Origin: Gammaproteobacteria bacterium RBG_16_57_12
GTDB lineage: Bacteria; Pseudomonadota; Gammaproteobacteria; RBG-16-57-12
Length of the DNA: 5,941 nt
Reading direction: 5' to 3'
Assembly: GCA_001801365.1 (NCBI GenBank)
Contig: MGXL01000118.1
Coordinates: 5,727 to 11,667 of the forward strand
In this document: piece after piece, positions 1-5,941 of the stretch
Layout of the letters: each line of letters begins with the position of its first letter
Position numbering within the stretch: the first letter of the stretch is position 1
Position numbers and translations under genes: made by a program
Notes under the pieces: model-generated
The model's database searches: none
Seen by the model: only the letters and a program-made list of their open reading frames with translations
Told to the model about the DNA's origin: nothing

Positions 1-1655
1 GCCAGCACCGCCTCGAACACATCGGCGCCGACGTGCTGGTCGTGATAATAACCGCGCAGACGTTCCATCATATAATCGAAGACCTGTTGCACCACACCCT
101 TTACGCCGAGATTGTCGCCGTACAGATCGGCGGCATGGCGCAATAAGGCCTGGAGATCCAGCTCCAGCCGATTCTCGATCAGGATGCGCAGCACCCCGAG
201 GGCGGCACGGCGCAGAGCAAACGGATCCTTCTCGCCGCTGGGCGGCTGACCGATGCCGAAGATGCCGACCAGGGTATCCAGCCGGTCGGCGATGGCGAGC
301 GCCTGGCCGGTCAGCGTGGCCGGGAGCCGGTCACCCGCAAAACGCGGCAGGTATTGCTCATTCATGGCGCGGGCCACCTCGCCAGGCTCGCCGTCATGCC
401 GGGCATAATACTCGCCCATGATGCCCTGCAATTCCGGGAATTCGTTGACCATGGCCGTCATCAGATCGCACTTGCCAAGCTCGGCGGCACGCGCGGCGTT
501 CCCGGCATCGCCCCCCATGAGGGTGGCGATGTGCGGCGCCAGTTTCATCAGGCGCTGCACCTTGTCATACAGCGTGCCCAGCCGGTTCTGAAACACCACC
601 CCCTGCAGGCTGGGCAGATGACTGGCCAGCGATTGTTTACGATCCTGATTCCAGAAGAAATCGGCGTCACTCAGCCGCGGCCGCACCACGCGCTCGTTGC
701 CGGCGCGCACCACGGCGGGATTGCTGCTGACGATATTGCTGACGGTGATGAAGTGCGGCAGCAGCCGGCCGTCCTGATCCACCACGTGAAAATATTTCTG
801 ATTGCTCTTCATGGTGCTGATCAGGGCCTCGGGCGGCACCTCCAGAAAGCGGGGCTCGAAGTCGCCCACCACCACCTGCGGCCATTCGACCATGGCGGTA
901 ACTTCATCGAGCAGGTCTTCATCAATCACGGCCTTGCCGCCCAGGCCAGCGGCGGCCTCCAGCACCTGGCCGCGCACCGCCTCACGGCGCACGGCAAAAT
1001 CGGCGATGACATAACCCTCGCTCTCCAGCAGCGGGGCATAGGTGGCCGGGTCGGCGATATACAGGGGGGCCGGGCGATGAAAGCGATGTCCGCGGGTCTC
1101 GCGGCCGGTACGCACGGCCAGAATCTCGGCATCGACCACGGCATCACCGAACAGCAGCACCACCCAGTGCACCGGGCGCACAAACTCCGCGCTCAGGGCG
1201 CCCCAGCGCATGCGTTTGGGGATCGGCAGTTGCTCCAACGCCGCCTGCACGATGCCCGGCAGCAAGGCAGGGGTGGAGACGCCCTGTTGCGAGCTGCGAT
1301 AGACCAGCCAGGAACCCTTGGCCTCGGTCGCGGTAGCGAGATCTTCCACGGCAACGCCGCAGGAACGCGCGAAACCCTGCGCGGCGGGGGTGGGATTGCC
1401 GTCTTCATCAAAGGCGGCGGTGATCGCCGGGCCGCGGCGTTCCACCTGTTTATCCGGTTGCGCCACCGCCAGCTGGCGCACCCACACCGCCAGGCGGCGC
1501 GGGGTGGCGTAGCAGTGGACATCACCGAAATGCAGATCGGCCTTACGCAGGCCGTCCACCACGCCGGCGGCAAAGGCGTCCCTCAGGCGCTTGAGGGCCT
1601 TGGGCGGCAGCTCTTCGGTGCCGATCTCCACCAGCAGATCGCGGCGCGGGGTCAT
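1..1655 (-). CDS. glyS: Glycyl-tRNA synthetase beta subunit, C-terminus cut by window edge
   Basis: This is the beta chain of the bacterial alpha2beta2 glycyl-tRNA synthetase, a cytoplasmic enzyme that charges tRNA-Gly with glycine. The beta chain mainly supplies tRNA binding. I translated the frame by hand from the ATG at 1655 to the window edge and found 551 uninterrupted codons. The start reads [18 protein letters not shown], the standard GlyS N-terminus. Other family-typical stretches are GFARSCG (about residues 112-118), KRMRWG (about 156-161), [26 protein letters not shown], the HD-like ARHDGEP (His420, Asp421), ADRLDTLVG (about 456-464) and KDPFALRR (476-483). GlyS is usually close to 690 residues, so roughly 140 residues, including the C-terminal anticodon-binding region, lie beyond the left edge. 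The start codon overlaps the glyQ stop in ATGA, and an AGGAG lies 8 bases upstream, so translation is probably coupled to glyQ. Identification is firm. Confidence 0.97.
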   Translation of the reverse strand, partial: MTPRRDLLVEIGTEELPPKALKRLRDAFAAGVVDGLRKADLHFGDVHCYATPRRLAVWVRQLAVAQPDKQVERRGPAITAAFDEDGNPTPAAQGFARSCGVAVEDLATATEAKGSWLVYRSSQQGVSTPALLPGIVQAALEQLPIPKRMRWGALSAEFVRPVHWVVLLFGDAVVDAEILAVRTGRETRGHRFHRPAPLYIADPATYAPLLESEGYVIADFAVRREAVRGQVLEAAAGLGGKAVIDEDLLDEVTAMVEWPQVVVGDFEPRFLEVPPEALISTMKSNQKYFHVVDQDGRLLPHFITVSNIVSSNPAVVRAGNERVVRPRLSDADFFWNQDRKQSLASHLPSLQGVVFQNRLGTLYDKVQRLMKLAPHIATLMGGDAGNAARAAELGKCDLMTAMVNEFPELQGIMGEYYARHDGEPGEVARAMNEQYLPRFAGDRLPATLTGQALAIADRLDTLVGIFGIGQPPSGEKDPFALRRAALGVLRILIENRLELDLQALLRHAADLYGDNLGVKGVVQQVFDYMMERLRGYYHDQHVGADVFEAVL

Positions 1656-2578
1656 TGGGCCGGCTCCTGCAACATCGGAAAGCCCAGGGCGGCGCGCCGC
1701 TCGTAATAGGCCTGCGCCACGGCGCGCGCCAGATGACGCACCCGGCCGATGAAACGCGCGCGCTCGGTGACCGAAATGGCATGGCGGGCATCGAGCAGGT
1801 TGAAGGTGTGCGAGGCCTTGAGCACCATTTCATAGGCCGGCAGGGGCAGCCCGGCCTCGATCAGCTGCTGGCTTGCGCGCTCGCAGGTATCGAACCAGTT
1901 GAACAGTGCAGCCACATCGGCCTTCTCGAAATTGTAGGTGGACATCTCCACCTCGTTCTGATGATAGACATCGCCATAGGTGACCTTGCCGTGCGGGCCG
2001 TTCTGCCAGACCAGATCATAGACGCTCTGCACACCCTGCAGATACATGGCGAGACGCTCCAGGCCGTAGGTGATCTCGCCGCTGACCGGTGCGCAGTCCA
2101 GACCACCCACCTGCTGGAAATAGGTGAACTGCGTCACCTCCATGCCATTGAGCCATACCTCCCAGCCCAGCCCCCAGGCGCCCAGGGTGGGCGATTCCCA
2201 GTTGTCCTCGACAAAGCGGATATCGTGCTCGAGGGGATCGAAGCCGAGCATGCGCAGGGAATCGAGATACAGCTCCTGGATGTTCAGCGGCGAGGGCTTG
2301 AGGATGACCTGGAACTGGTAATAGTGCTGCAGGCGGTTGGGATTCTCGCCATAGCGCCCGTCGGTGGGACGGCGCGAAGGCTGCACATATGCGGCGCGCC
2401 ACGGCTCGGGGCCGATGGCGCGCAAAAAGGTGGCCGGATGGAAGGTGCCCGCGCCCACTTCCATGTCATAGGGCTGCAGCAGGGCGCAGCCCTGCGCGGC
2501 CCAGAACTCCTGCAATGCCAGGATCAAGCCCTGAAAGGTGGAAACATCGCGGGATGGCGTGTGCCTTGGTGCCGTCAC
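1652..2578 (-). CDS. glyQ: Glycyl-tRNA synthetase alpha subunit
   Basis: This is the alpha chain of the tetrameric glycyl-tRNA synthetase. It carries the class II catalytic core that activates glycine with ATP. With the chosen GTG start it has 308 residues, against 303 in E. coli. The protein shows [10 protein letters not shown] near the N-terminus, then [14 protein letters not shown], a motif 2 region ([19 protein letters not shown], about residues 62-80), [20 protein letters not shown] (about 122-141) and a motif 3 element GLERLAMY (about 172-179). The end is [11 protein letters not shown]. The frame stays open upstream to a TTG at 2632, but that start would sit inside the putative promoter transcript leader and has no family support. 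The GTG at 2578 has AAGGA 8 bases upstream and gives the normal family length. It is the first gene of a glyQS operon. The start choice is an inference; the identity is certain. Confidence 0.97.
   Translation of the reverse strand: MTAPRHTPSRDVSTFQGLILALQEFWAAQGCALLQPYDMEVGAGTFHPATFLRAIGPEPWRAAYVQPSRRPTDGRYGENPNRLQHYYQFQVILKPSPLNIQELYLDSLRMLGFDPLEHDIRFVEDNWESPTLGAWGLGWEVWLNGMEVTQFTYFQQVGGLDCAPVSGEITYGLERLAMYLQGVQSVYDLVWQNGPHGKVTYGDVYHQNEVEMSTYNFEKADVAALFNWFDTCERASQQLIEAGLPLPAYEMVLKASHTFNLLDARHAISVTERARFIGRVRHLARAVAQAYYERRAALGFPMLQEPAQ
1664..1668 (-). promoter_or_regulatory. Ribosome binding site of glyS inside the glyQ coding end
   Basis: On the minus strand the sequence reads AGGAG followed by 8 bases and then the glyS ATG. 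It lies within the last codons of glyQ. Together with the ATGA stop/start overlap it supports both the glyS start at 1655 and coupled translation of equal amounts of the two subunits. Confidence 0.75.
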
Positions 2579-2586
2579 TCTGAAAA

Positions 2587-2591
2587 TCCTT
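2587..2591 (-). promoter_or_regulatory. Ribosome binding site that fixes the glyQ GTG start
   Basis: The minus strand reads AAGGA, then 8 bases (TTTTCAGA), then GTG at 2578. No comparable Shine-Dalgarno sequence serves the upstream in-frame TTG at 2632. This decides the start in favour of GTG. Confidence 0.7.
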
Positions 2592-2617
2592 TGCTTAACT
2601 GTCGCCTGGAGGGACGT

Positions 2618-2647
2618 AGTATACCGGACCAAAGACCTGTTTGATAA
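2618..2647 (-). promoter_or_regulatory. Putative sigma70 promoter for glyQS
   Basis: On the minus strand a TTATCA (2642-2647, four of six matches to TTGACA) is followed by 18 bases and a TATACT (2618-2623, five of six matches to TATAAT). Transcription would begin near 2611, leaving a leader of about 33 bases before the GTG and containing the AAGGA site. The element sits between the terminator of the upstream HU-like gene and glyQ, which is where an independent promoter is needed. No T-box-like leader fits into so short a leader. Judged by eye only. Confidence 0.5.
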
Positions 2648-2681
2648 GGTATCTCAACGAAGTCGGAGGGGCACAGAAACA

Positions 2682-2709
2682 ATAAGGGGGATGCAAGCAT
2701 CCCCCTTAT
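2682..2709 (-). terminator. Hairpin terminator behind the HU-like gene
   Basis: A perfect 13-base inverted repeat (ATAAGGGGGATGC, two-base centre, GCATCCCCCTTAT) starts 23 bases beyond the stop codon of the HU-like gene. On the minus strand the stem is followed by a moderately T-rich tail (TGTTTC), while on the plus strand no T run follows. This suits termination of the HU-like transcript before the glyQ promoter. The tail is weaker than a classic T run, so efficiency is uncertain, and the stem could also protect the 3' end of the mRNA. Confidence 0.75.
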
Positions 2710-2732
2710 GTGTAGCGTTTGAGCGGAACCGT

Positions 2733-3125
2733 TTACTTGGCAGCGTCTTTCAGACCCTTCAGGGCCAGGATCTTGACTACATTGGTAGCCGGCTTGGCCT
2801 TGAACATGGTTTCCAGGCCAGTAAAGGGATTGATACCCTTGCGTGCCTTCTTGGCCGGTCTGCGAACGACCTTGACCTTCAGGACACCCGGCAGGGTGAA
2901 GGTCTGGGCGCCGTTCTTGTTGACATGCCCTTCGATCACTGAACCCAGCTCGGCGATCACCGAGGAAACATCCTTCTTGGATACGCTGGTGTTGTCAGAG
3001 ATATGCGCCACCAGCTGTGATTTGGTATAGGCACTCTTGATTACAGATGATTTTTTTACAGTTGCTTTTTTAGCCGTGGTTTTTGCGGTAGTCTTTTTGG
3101 TTGCAGCTTTCTTCTTTGTCGCCAT
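2733..3125 (-). CDS. HU-family DNA-binding protein with lysine/alanine-rich N-terminal tail
   Basis: This 130-residue protein joins a basic tail to an HU/IHF-type fold. Residues 1-30 are almost only Lys, Ala, Thr, Ser and Val with repeated KK and AKK/TKK units, like the tails of histone H1. Residues 33-130 look like the HU domain: an alpha-helical part (TKSQLVAHISDNTSVSKKDV), a beta-sheet part (QTFTLPGVLKVKVVRR) and the DNA-binding arm around GINPFTG (about 97-103, with the proline at 100 in the position HU uses to kink DNA). It ends KGLKDAAK. Classic HU is about 90 residues and lacks the tail; tailed HU-like proteins are known from several Gammaproteobacteria. The expected role is nucleoid compaction or DNA bending in the cytoplasm. 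A GAGGAGG lies 7 bases before the ATG, and the gene has its own promoter and terminator, so it is monocistronic. Family is clear; the specific paralogue is not. Confidence 0.9.
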   Translation of the reverse strand: MATKKKAATKKTTAKTTAKKATVKKSSVIKSAYTKSQLVAHISDNTSVSKKDVSSVIAELGSVIEGHVNKNGAQTFTLPGVLKVKVVRRPAKKARKGINPFTGLETMFKAKPATNVVKILALKGLKDAAK

Positions 3126-3192
3126 GTAAGGCCCTCCTCAGTAACAAACCGGATGTGTTGAATTTGTCTTTTACTGCTCAAGAAACATGCAC

Positions 3193-3221
3193 AGTAAACC
3201 CGCATTTATACAGGCTGTCAA
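3193..3221 (-). promoter_or_regulatory. Putative promoter of the HU-like gene
   Basis: On the minus strand a perfect TTGACA (3216-3221) is followed after 17 bases by TTTACT (3193-3198, four of six matches to TATAAT). Transcription would start near 3186 and give a leader of about 60 bases ending in the GAGGAGG ribosome site. A second TATAAT exists at 3229-3234 but has no partner -35 at a sensible distance. The strong -35 makes this the better candidate. Confidence 0.5.
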
Positions 3222-3266
3222 CTATTTCATTATATCAACCCGCTCCCGGCGCAATGCTGCGCAGAG

Positions 3267-3280
3267 CCTGTATATACAGG
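3267..3280. repeat. 14-base perfect palindrome, possible operator
   Basis: CCTGTATATACAGG is fully self-complementary. Its half TATACAGG recurs at 3207-3214: TATACAGGC at 3207-3215 and its reverse complement GCCTGTATA at 3266-3274. The first copy lies within the -35/-10 spacer of the HU promoter and the palindrome lies some 45 bases upstream of that -35. This arrangement would suit a regulator binding two sites. It resembles a LexA box (CTGT...ACAG), but the spacing is 4 bases, not 8, so LexA is not supported. Confidence 0.4.
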
Positions 3281-3323
3281 GCCCCGCCGCCAGTTCGCCT
3301 CCTCGCCACGATACCTGCGCCAG

Positions 3324-3401
3324 TCAAATCACGCGCCCAGTGAGGCTTGCAATAAGCGCACCAACAGCCCGGCACAGATGGAGCAGGATATCGCGGAGCA
3401 T
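3324..3401 (-). CDS. Doubtful short ORF of 25 codons downstream of the traB-like gene
   Basis: The ATG at 3401 opens a 25-residue frame (MLRDILLHLCRAV..., ending TGRVI) with a hydrophobic stretch that could span a membrane. It begins 26 bases after the stop of the traB-like gene, and AGGGG lies 8 bases before the ATG; an in-frame GTG three codons upstream is also possible. I recognise no family. It may be a genuine small protein co-transcribed with the traB-like gene, a decayed remnant, or chance. Length alone gives little coding evidence. Confidence 0.2.
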   Translation of the reverse strand: MLRDILLHLCRAVGALIASLTGRVI

Positions 3402-3427
3402 GGCGCGCACCCCTGTTTTTCAGGGCT

Positions 3428-4657
3428 TTAGCCCGCTGTCAGCCGCTCATAGATTTTATATCCGGCCACATACATGCCCAGCGCCGCGCCCAGACTGCTG
3501 AATAAAAATACCAGCAGGGTGCGCGTCACGCGGTTACGCCACCAGCCTTTCAGATGGGCCGCCGTGGTGCGCAACCGAGTGAAGTCCTCAACGGTGGGTT
3601 TGCGAAAATACATTTCGATCGCGGCGGTCACCATGCCGACCCCGACCGCCGGATTCAGCGTGGTCAATGGTGCTGCCAGAAAGGCGCCAAGCACCGTGAC
3701 TGGATGGCCGCCGGCGATTAATGTGCCCACTGCGGCCAATCCTCCGCTGATCACGATCCAGTCGATCACCATGGACCAGCCGATCTGGCTGCTCTGAGAA
3801 AAACCGAGCGCAAAGCCTGCCAGAATCAGCGCCACGATCAGCCAGGGGATCAGCTTCACCCAGCGGCTTGCCCGTGGGATGGCATCCAGCTCGCGGATAA
3901 TCTCCTGTGGCGGTTTTTCCGGCGACTGCTCCAGATAGCGCTGCATGCCGCGCAGATGGCCGGCGCCGATCACCGCCAGTACATGCCGATGCCCGTCCTG
4001 TGCCACGCTGTCCTGCAGGCGCGCCGTCATATAGCGGTCGCGCTCATCAATCAACGGCACATACAGCTCCTGTTGCTGCTCGGCAAACTGCGCGAAGGTG
4101 GTCTCCAGCATATCCCCTTCCTTGAGCTGCTCGATCTGCGCCTCGGTGATCTGCTCCCGCGATACCAGGCTGGCCAGCAGGCCGCCCAGCAGGTTGTAAC
4201 GCCGCCACCAGGGAATATTGCGGTAGATGCGCCGCAGGGTGATGCCCAGCTCCCGGTCGATCAGGATCACCGGCAAGCCGCGGTGGGCCGCCGCCTGCAA
4301 TGCGGCGCGCATCTCGGCACCGGGCTCGATGCCAAACTGATCGGCCAGGCGCTGCTGAAAGGCGCTCAAGGCCAGGCTGGCGGCCACCATGGCGGCCTTG
4401 CCCTCCCTGATGACGCGGAACAGATCCATCCTGGCCAGGGCATCGGGATTGACGATGGCGTGGTGACGGCTGGGGCAGAGCTCCACCGCCACAGCATCGT
4501 ACTCGCCGCTGGCCAGCAACTGCTCCACCTGTTCGGCGCTGGCGCGCGAGACATGGGCCGTGCCCAGCAGGGTGATGTCGGCATCGCCCTGGCGTACGGT
4601 TACCATGGGGCCTGATTGAGATGAAGAGAGTGGAATTACGGCATGCTCTGATGTCAT
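3428..4657 (-). CDS. TraB/PrgY (TIKI-related) family membrane protein
   Basis: The 409-residue protein carries the two GxxH motifs of the TraB/PrgY/TIKI family: GTAHVS (residues 32-37) near the start and VIGAGHLRG (229-237). Between them are a conserved acidic site in AVELCPSRH (Glu59), IDRELGITLRR (133-143) and ERDRYM (205-210). The first 265 or so residues are soluble; the rest contains hydrophobic segments at about 270-287, 297-317, 321-340 and 380-400, so the protein is a cytoplasmic-type domain anchored by a C-terminal membrane region. Enterococcal relatives block peptide pheromone activity and animal TIKI proteins are metal-dependent proteases. The role of the bacterial housekeeping-type members is not established, and I assign no substrate. 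The start at 4657 is the first ATG after an in-frame TGA five codons upstream and has no good Shine-Dalgarno; Met18 is an alternative. A barrel gene fragment ends 23 bases upstream on the same strand. Confidence 0.88.
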   Translation of the reverse strand: MTSEHAVIPLSSSQSGPMVTVRQGDADITLLGTAHVSRASAEQVEQLLASGEYDAVAVELCPSRHHAIVNPDALARMDLFRVIREGKAAMVAASLALSAFQQRLADQFGIEPGAEMRAALQAAAHRGLPVILIDRELGITLRRIYRNIPWWRRYNLLGGLLASLVSREQITEAQIEQLKEGDMLETTFAQFAEQQQELYVPLIDERDRYMTARLQDSVAQDGHRHVLAVIGAGHLRGMQRYLEQSPEKPPQEIIRELDAIPRASRWVKLIPWLIVALILAGFALGFSQSSQIGWSMVIDWIVISGGLAAVGTLIAGGHPVTVLGAFLAAPLTTLNPAVGVGMVTAAIEMYFRKPTVEDFTRLRTTAAHLKGWWRNRVTRTLLVFLFSSLGAALGMYVAGYKIYERLTAG

Positions 4658-4663
4658 CGCGGG

Positions 4664-4672
4664 ATCATATCA
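4664..4672 (-). promoter_or_regulatory. Possible extended -10 promoter giving a leaderless traB-like mRNA
   Basis: The minus strand reads TGATATGAT, which is a TGn extension plus TATGAT (five of six matches to TATAAT). Only six bases (CCCGCG) separate it from the ATG of the traB-like gene, so transcription would begin at or next to the start codon. No -35 match lies 16-18 bases upstream, which extended -10 promoters tolerate. The lack of a ribosome site before this ATG agrees with leaderless translation. It could be a chance match. Confidence 0.3.
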
Positions 4673-4680
4673 CCGAATGA

Positions 4681-5040
4681 CTAAAATACCGCCCGGTATC
4701 CGGTATTCAGATAATAAGTGGTGGTCTCGTCAGTGACGCCATTCTGTTCCTCGGTAATCCATTCCCCGCGGGCCTCCAGCTCCAGACTGACATTGTTATT
4801 AAGGCGATAGATCAATCTGCACGAGGGTACGACACCGCGTTTCTCACCTGAGCCATTGGTATTGGTCTGTAAATTGAGATTCATTTTTGGATTGATCAAG
4901 AGCTTTTCGGTAAATGAATAACGTGTATTGATACTGAAGCCGCTTGATTCGCTGGCACTGGCATCAGAATAACGCAACCCCAGTATATTGCTGTCACCTG
5001 TCTTGAAAAGATATTGGCCAGCAACTGGGCGGAATAATAA
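4681..5040 (-). pseudogene. C-terminal fragment of an outer-membrane beta-barrel protein, 5' end missing
   Basis: About 112 residues remain, from around GQYLFKTGDSNILGLRYSDA to the end at YYLNTGYRAVF. Alternating polar and hydrophobic residues, aromatic girdle positions, short turns (NTNGSGEKR, EEQNGVTDE) and a terminal phenylalanine are the signature of the last several strands of an outer-membrane barrel recognised by BamA. The exact family is not recognised; the ending resembles barrels at the C-terminus of larger surface proteins. The reading frame continues to 5139, but upstream of about 5040 it is simply the antisense of the ankyrin coding region and shows no barrel pattern. There is no signal peptide or proper start. 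GC is low (about 44% by hand count over 4801-5040, as low as 30% at 4861-4920), unlike the neighbours. It is almost certainly a remnant. Confidence 0.7.
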
Positions 5041-5060
5041 TATTCTTGCCCGTCCCGTTG
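5020..5060. other. Head-to-head truncation junction
   Basis: The barrel similarity on the minus strand fades between about 5019 and 5040, and the ankyrin pattern on the plus strand begins at about 5057-5066. Both genes therefore lose their 5' ends within one 40-base interval that contains an AT-rich patch (AATAATAATATT, around 5033-5044). GC content changes from about 44% (4801-5040) to about 59% (5041-5280) by hand count. I see no transposase, target-site duplication or inverted repeat at the joint. A deletion across a divergent gene pair, or a chimeric assembly join, explains it. Confidence 0.55.
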
Positions 5061-5653
5061 GTTGCCTCACCCTCGCTGCCGGCAAAGGCCTGACCGAGGT
5101 CATGCAGGCACTGCTCCGGCGCAAGATTGCCATCGACAATCAGGATCATGACGGACGCACCGCCTTATGGCACGCCGCCAACAGTGGCAATATGGCCGCA
5201 AGCGAATTACTGCTAAACCAACAGGCCAAACCGGACATCAAGGATCAAAGCGGTCAGACACCCCTCACCCGCGCCACCCTGCAGGGACACAGAGACGTGG
5301 TCAATCTCTTGATTCAGCATCAGGCCGATATCAACAGCATCAGCGATCATGGCAACACGCCGTTAATGCTGGCGGCGGCGAGCGGCAATATCGCCATTAC
5401 GCGCGCCCTGCTCGATGCGGGAGCAAAAATGGATGCCGTCAACGACCAGGGAAATACCGCCCTGGCGCAAGCCGTCCTGGCCGGTTCTCTCGAGGCCACC
5501 CGGTTGCTATTGACCCGCGGCGCCAACCCCAACATCAGGAACAAGGTCGGCGACCAGGCCCTGGGATTGGCGAAGTCCACCGGGCGCAACGATATCGCCG
5601 AGTTGGTCAAGGAATCCGGCCACAAGCGCAAGGGTCTGTTCGGCCTGTTCTGA
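5057..5653 (+). pseudogene. Ankyrin-repeat protein, N-terminally truncated
   Basis: The frame encodes a partial first repeat (CLTLAAGKGLTEVMQALL), four full 33-residue ankyrin repeats and a degenerate last one. The repeat cores read RTALWHAANSGN, QTPLTRATLQGH, NTPLMLAAASGN, NTALAQAVLAGS and DQALGLAKSTGR, each followed by an LL-helix and a loop with Asp/Asn. The protein ends basic, KRKGLFGLF. Ankyrin repeats bind partner proteins; the partner cannot be inferred. The frame runs back to a TTG at 4988, but residues before about 5057 are antisense of the barrel fragment and show no repeat pattern. The first internal ATG (5101) lies within the first repeat and has GAGG only two bases before it. No signal peptide is seen, though the lost N-terminus may have had one. 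If it is expressed at all, the start is unknown. The fold call is firm, the truncation very likely. Confidence 0.75.
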
Positions 5654-5755
5654 GCCAGACCGCGCGCGGTATCGTGCCAGGTATCGCAGTCCGCCGGTTT
5701 CATTGCCGCGCCAGGTACATCCATACACTCATTACTGTATCGCTTATGTTCAAGG

Positions 5756-5941
5756 TCAGAATTCGTAACGGACCTGGAGATATACGTTATCGTCGCGCGC
5801 AAGCTGCCCGAACTGTCCCCATGGCTTGCCGCCGAAGAAATTGGCGCCGACCGCGCCCCACACCTGATCGCTGAAACTGTAGCGCAACTCCGGATTCACG
5901 AAGTGGTCGCCGTTAGTAACGTTGTACGAGGTATAGGCGGA
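5756..5941 (-). CDS. Outer-membrane beta-barrel protein, C-terminal 61 residues only
   Basis: The minus strand holds an open frame from the right edge to a TGA at 5756-5758. It reads SAYTSYNVTNGDHFVNPEL at its start and closes with RDDNVYLQVRYEF. Alternating hydrophobic residues, FFGGKPWGQFGQL as a loop or turn, and the final aromatic phenylalanine fit the last strands of a porin-like outer-membrane barrel. The sequence is too short to name the family. It is not a copy of the barrel fragment at 4681-5040. It converges with the ankyrin fragment across about 100 bases in which I find no clear terminator, only a 12-base GC palindrome (ACCGCGCGCGGT, 5659-5670). The upstream part, with signal peptide and start, is outside the window. 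Confidence 0.7.
   Translation of the reverse strand, partial: SAYTSYNVTNGDHFVNPELRYSFSDQVWGAVGANFFGGKPWGQFGQLARDDNVYLQVRYEF

Larger units (their letters stand above)
3126..3427. other. Intergenic region between the traB-like gene and the HU-like gene
   Basis: The 302 bases between the two minus-strand genes hold the promoter and leader of the HU-like gene (about 3126-3235), a 14-base palindrome (3267-3280) and one doubtful short minus-strand ORF (3324-3401). I found no tRNA, no rRNA piece and no convincing terminator for the traB-like gene. A CCCTG/CAGGG pair at 3411-3425 makes only a five-base stem and has no T run on the minus strand. Confidence 0.6.

Noticed and set aside
354..1706. Long plus-strand ORF of 450 codons opposite glyS
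   Set aside because: It lies antisense to the confirmed glyS frame, is rich in His/Gly/Ala/Arg as expected of antisense GC-rich code, and matches no family.
2579..2632. N-terminal extension of glyQ from the TTG at 2632
   Set aside because: It has no ribosome site, overlaps the expected transcript start region, and makes the protein longer than the family; the GTG at 2578 has an ideal Shine-Dalgarno.
1655..2644. Plus-strand ORF of 329 codons opposite glyQ
   Set aside because: It is a mirror of the glyQ frame with no recognisable domain.
3229..3234. TATAAT as -10 box of the HU-like gene
   Set aside because: No acceptable -35 lies 16-18 bases upstream. The TTGACA at 3216-3221 with TTTACT is a better pair.
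3267..3280. LexA (SOS) box
   Set aside because: CTGT and ACAG are separated by 4 bases, while the gammaproteobacterial box needs 8, and the flanking gene is not an SOS gene.
3411..3425. Terminator for the traB-like gene
   Set aside because: The stem has only five base pairs, and the T run is in the loop, not after the stem on the minus strand.
3956..4615. Plus-strand ORF of 219 codons opposite the traB-like gene
   Set aside because: Antisense shadow; the minus frame carries clear GTAH/GAGH motifs and membrane segments.
5654..5755. Bidirectional terminator between the ankyrin fragment and the right-hand barrel gene
   Set aside because: Only a loop-less 12-base GC palindrome and a short GGTATCG direct repeat are present; there are no T runs in either direction.

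Overview
The window looks like chromosomal DNA of a moderately high-GC Proteobacterium, most likely a gammaproteobacterium of the Chromatiales/Ectothiorhodospiraceae type. The basis is a split alpha/beta glycyl-tRNA synthetase with gammaproteobacterial-type sequence, an HU-family protein with a lysine/alanine-rich tail, and C-terminal pieces of outer-membrane beta-barrels. The taxonomic call is an inference from protein style, not from a marker gene.

Layout. From the left edge to about 4.7 kb all genes read on the minus strand, so they are given here in transcription order from right to left. First is a TraB/PrgY-type membrane protein (3428-4657). Next comes a 302-base intergenic stretch holding a promoter, a palindrome and a doubtful 25-codon ORF. 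Then follow an HU-like nucleoid protein with an N-terminal histone-H1-like tail (2733-3125), a strong hairpin terminator (2682-2709), a sigma70-type promoter (2618-2647), glyQ (1652-2578, GTG start) and glyS (1655 to beyond the left edge, 551 codons visible). glyQ and glyS overlap by an ATGA and form one translationally coupled unit making the tetrameric glycyl-tRNA synthetase.

The right quarter (4681-5941) is different. A C-terminal fragment of an outer-membrane beta-barrel lies on the minus strand (4681 to about 5040). It meets, head to head, an N-terminally truncated ankyrin-repeat protein on the plus strand (about 5057-5653). Both have intact 3' ends and both lack their 5' ends at the same place, and GC content steps from about 44% to about 59% there. 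This is most simply a deletion across a divergent gene pair, or an assembly chimera. A second barrel C-terminus (5756-5941, minus) runs off the right edge and converges with the ankyrin fragment.

No RNA gene, CRISPR array, insertion sequence or phage gene was recognised, and I see no convincing undescribed multi-gene system. The items most worth a second look are the head-to-head truncation junction, the possible leaderless extended -10 start of the traB-like gene, and the repeated TATACAGGC element around the HU promoter.
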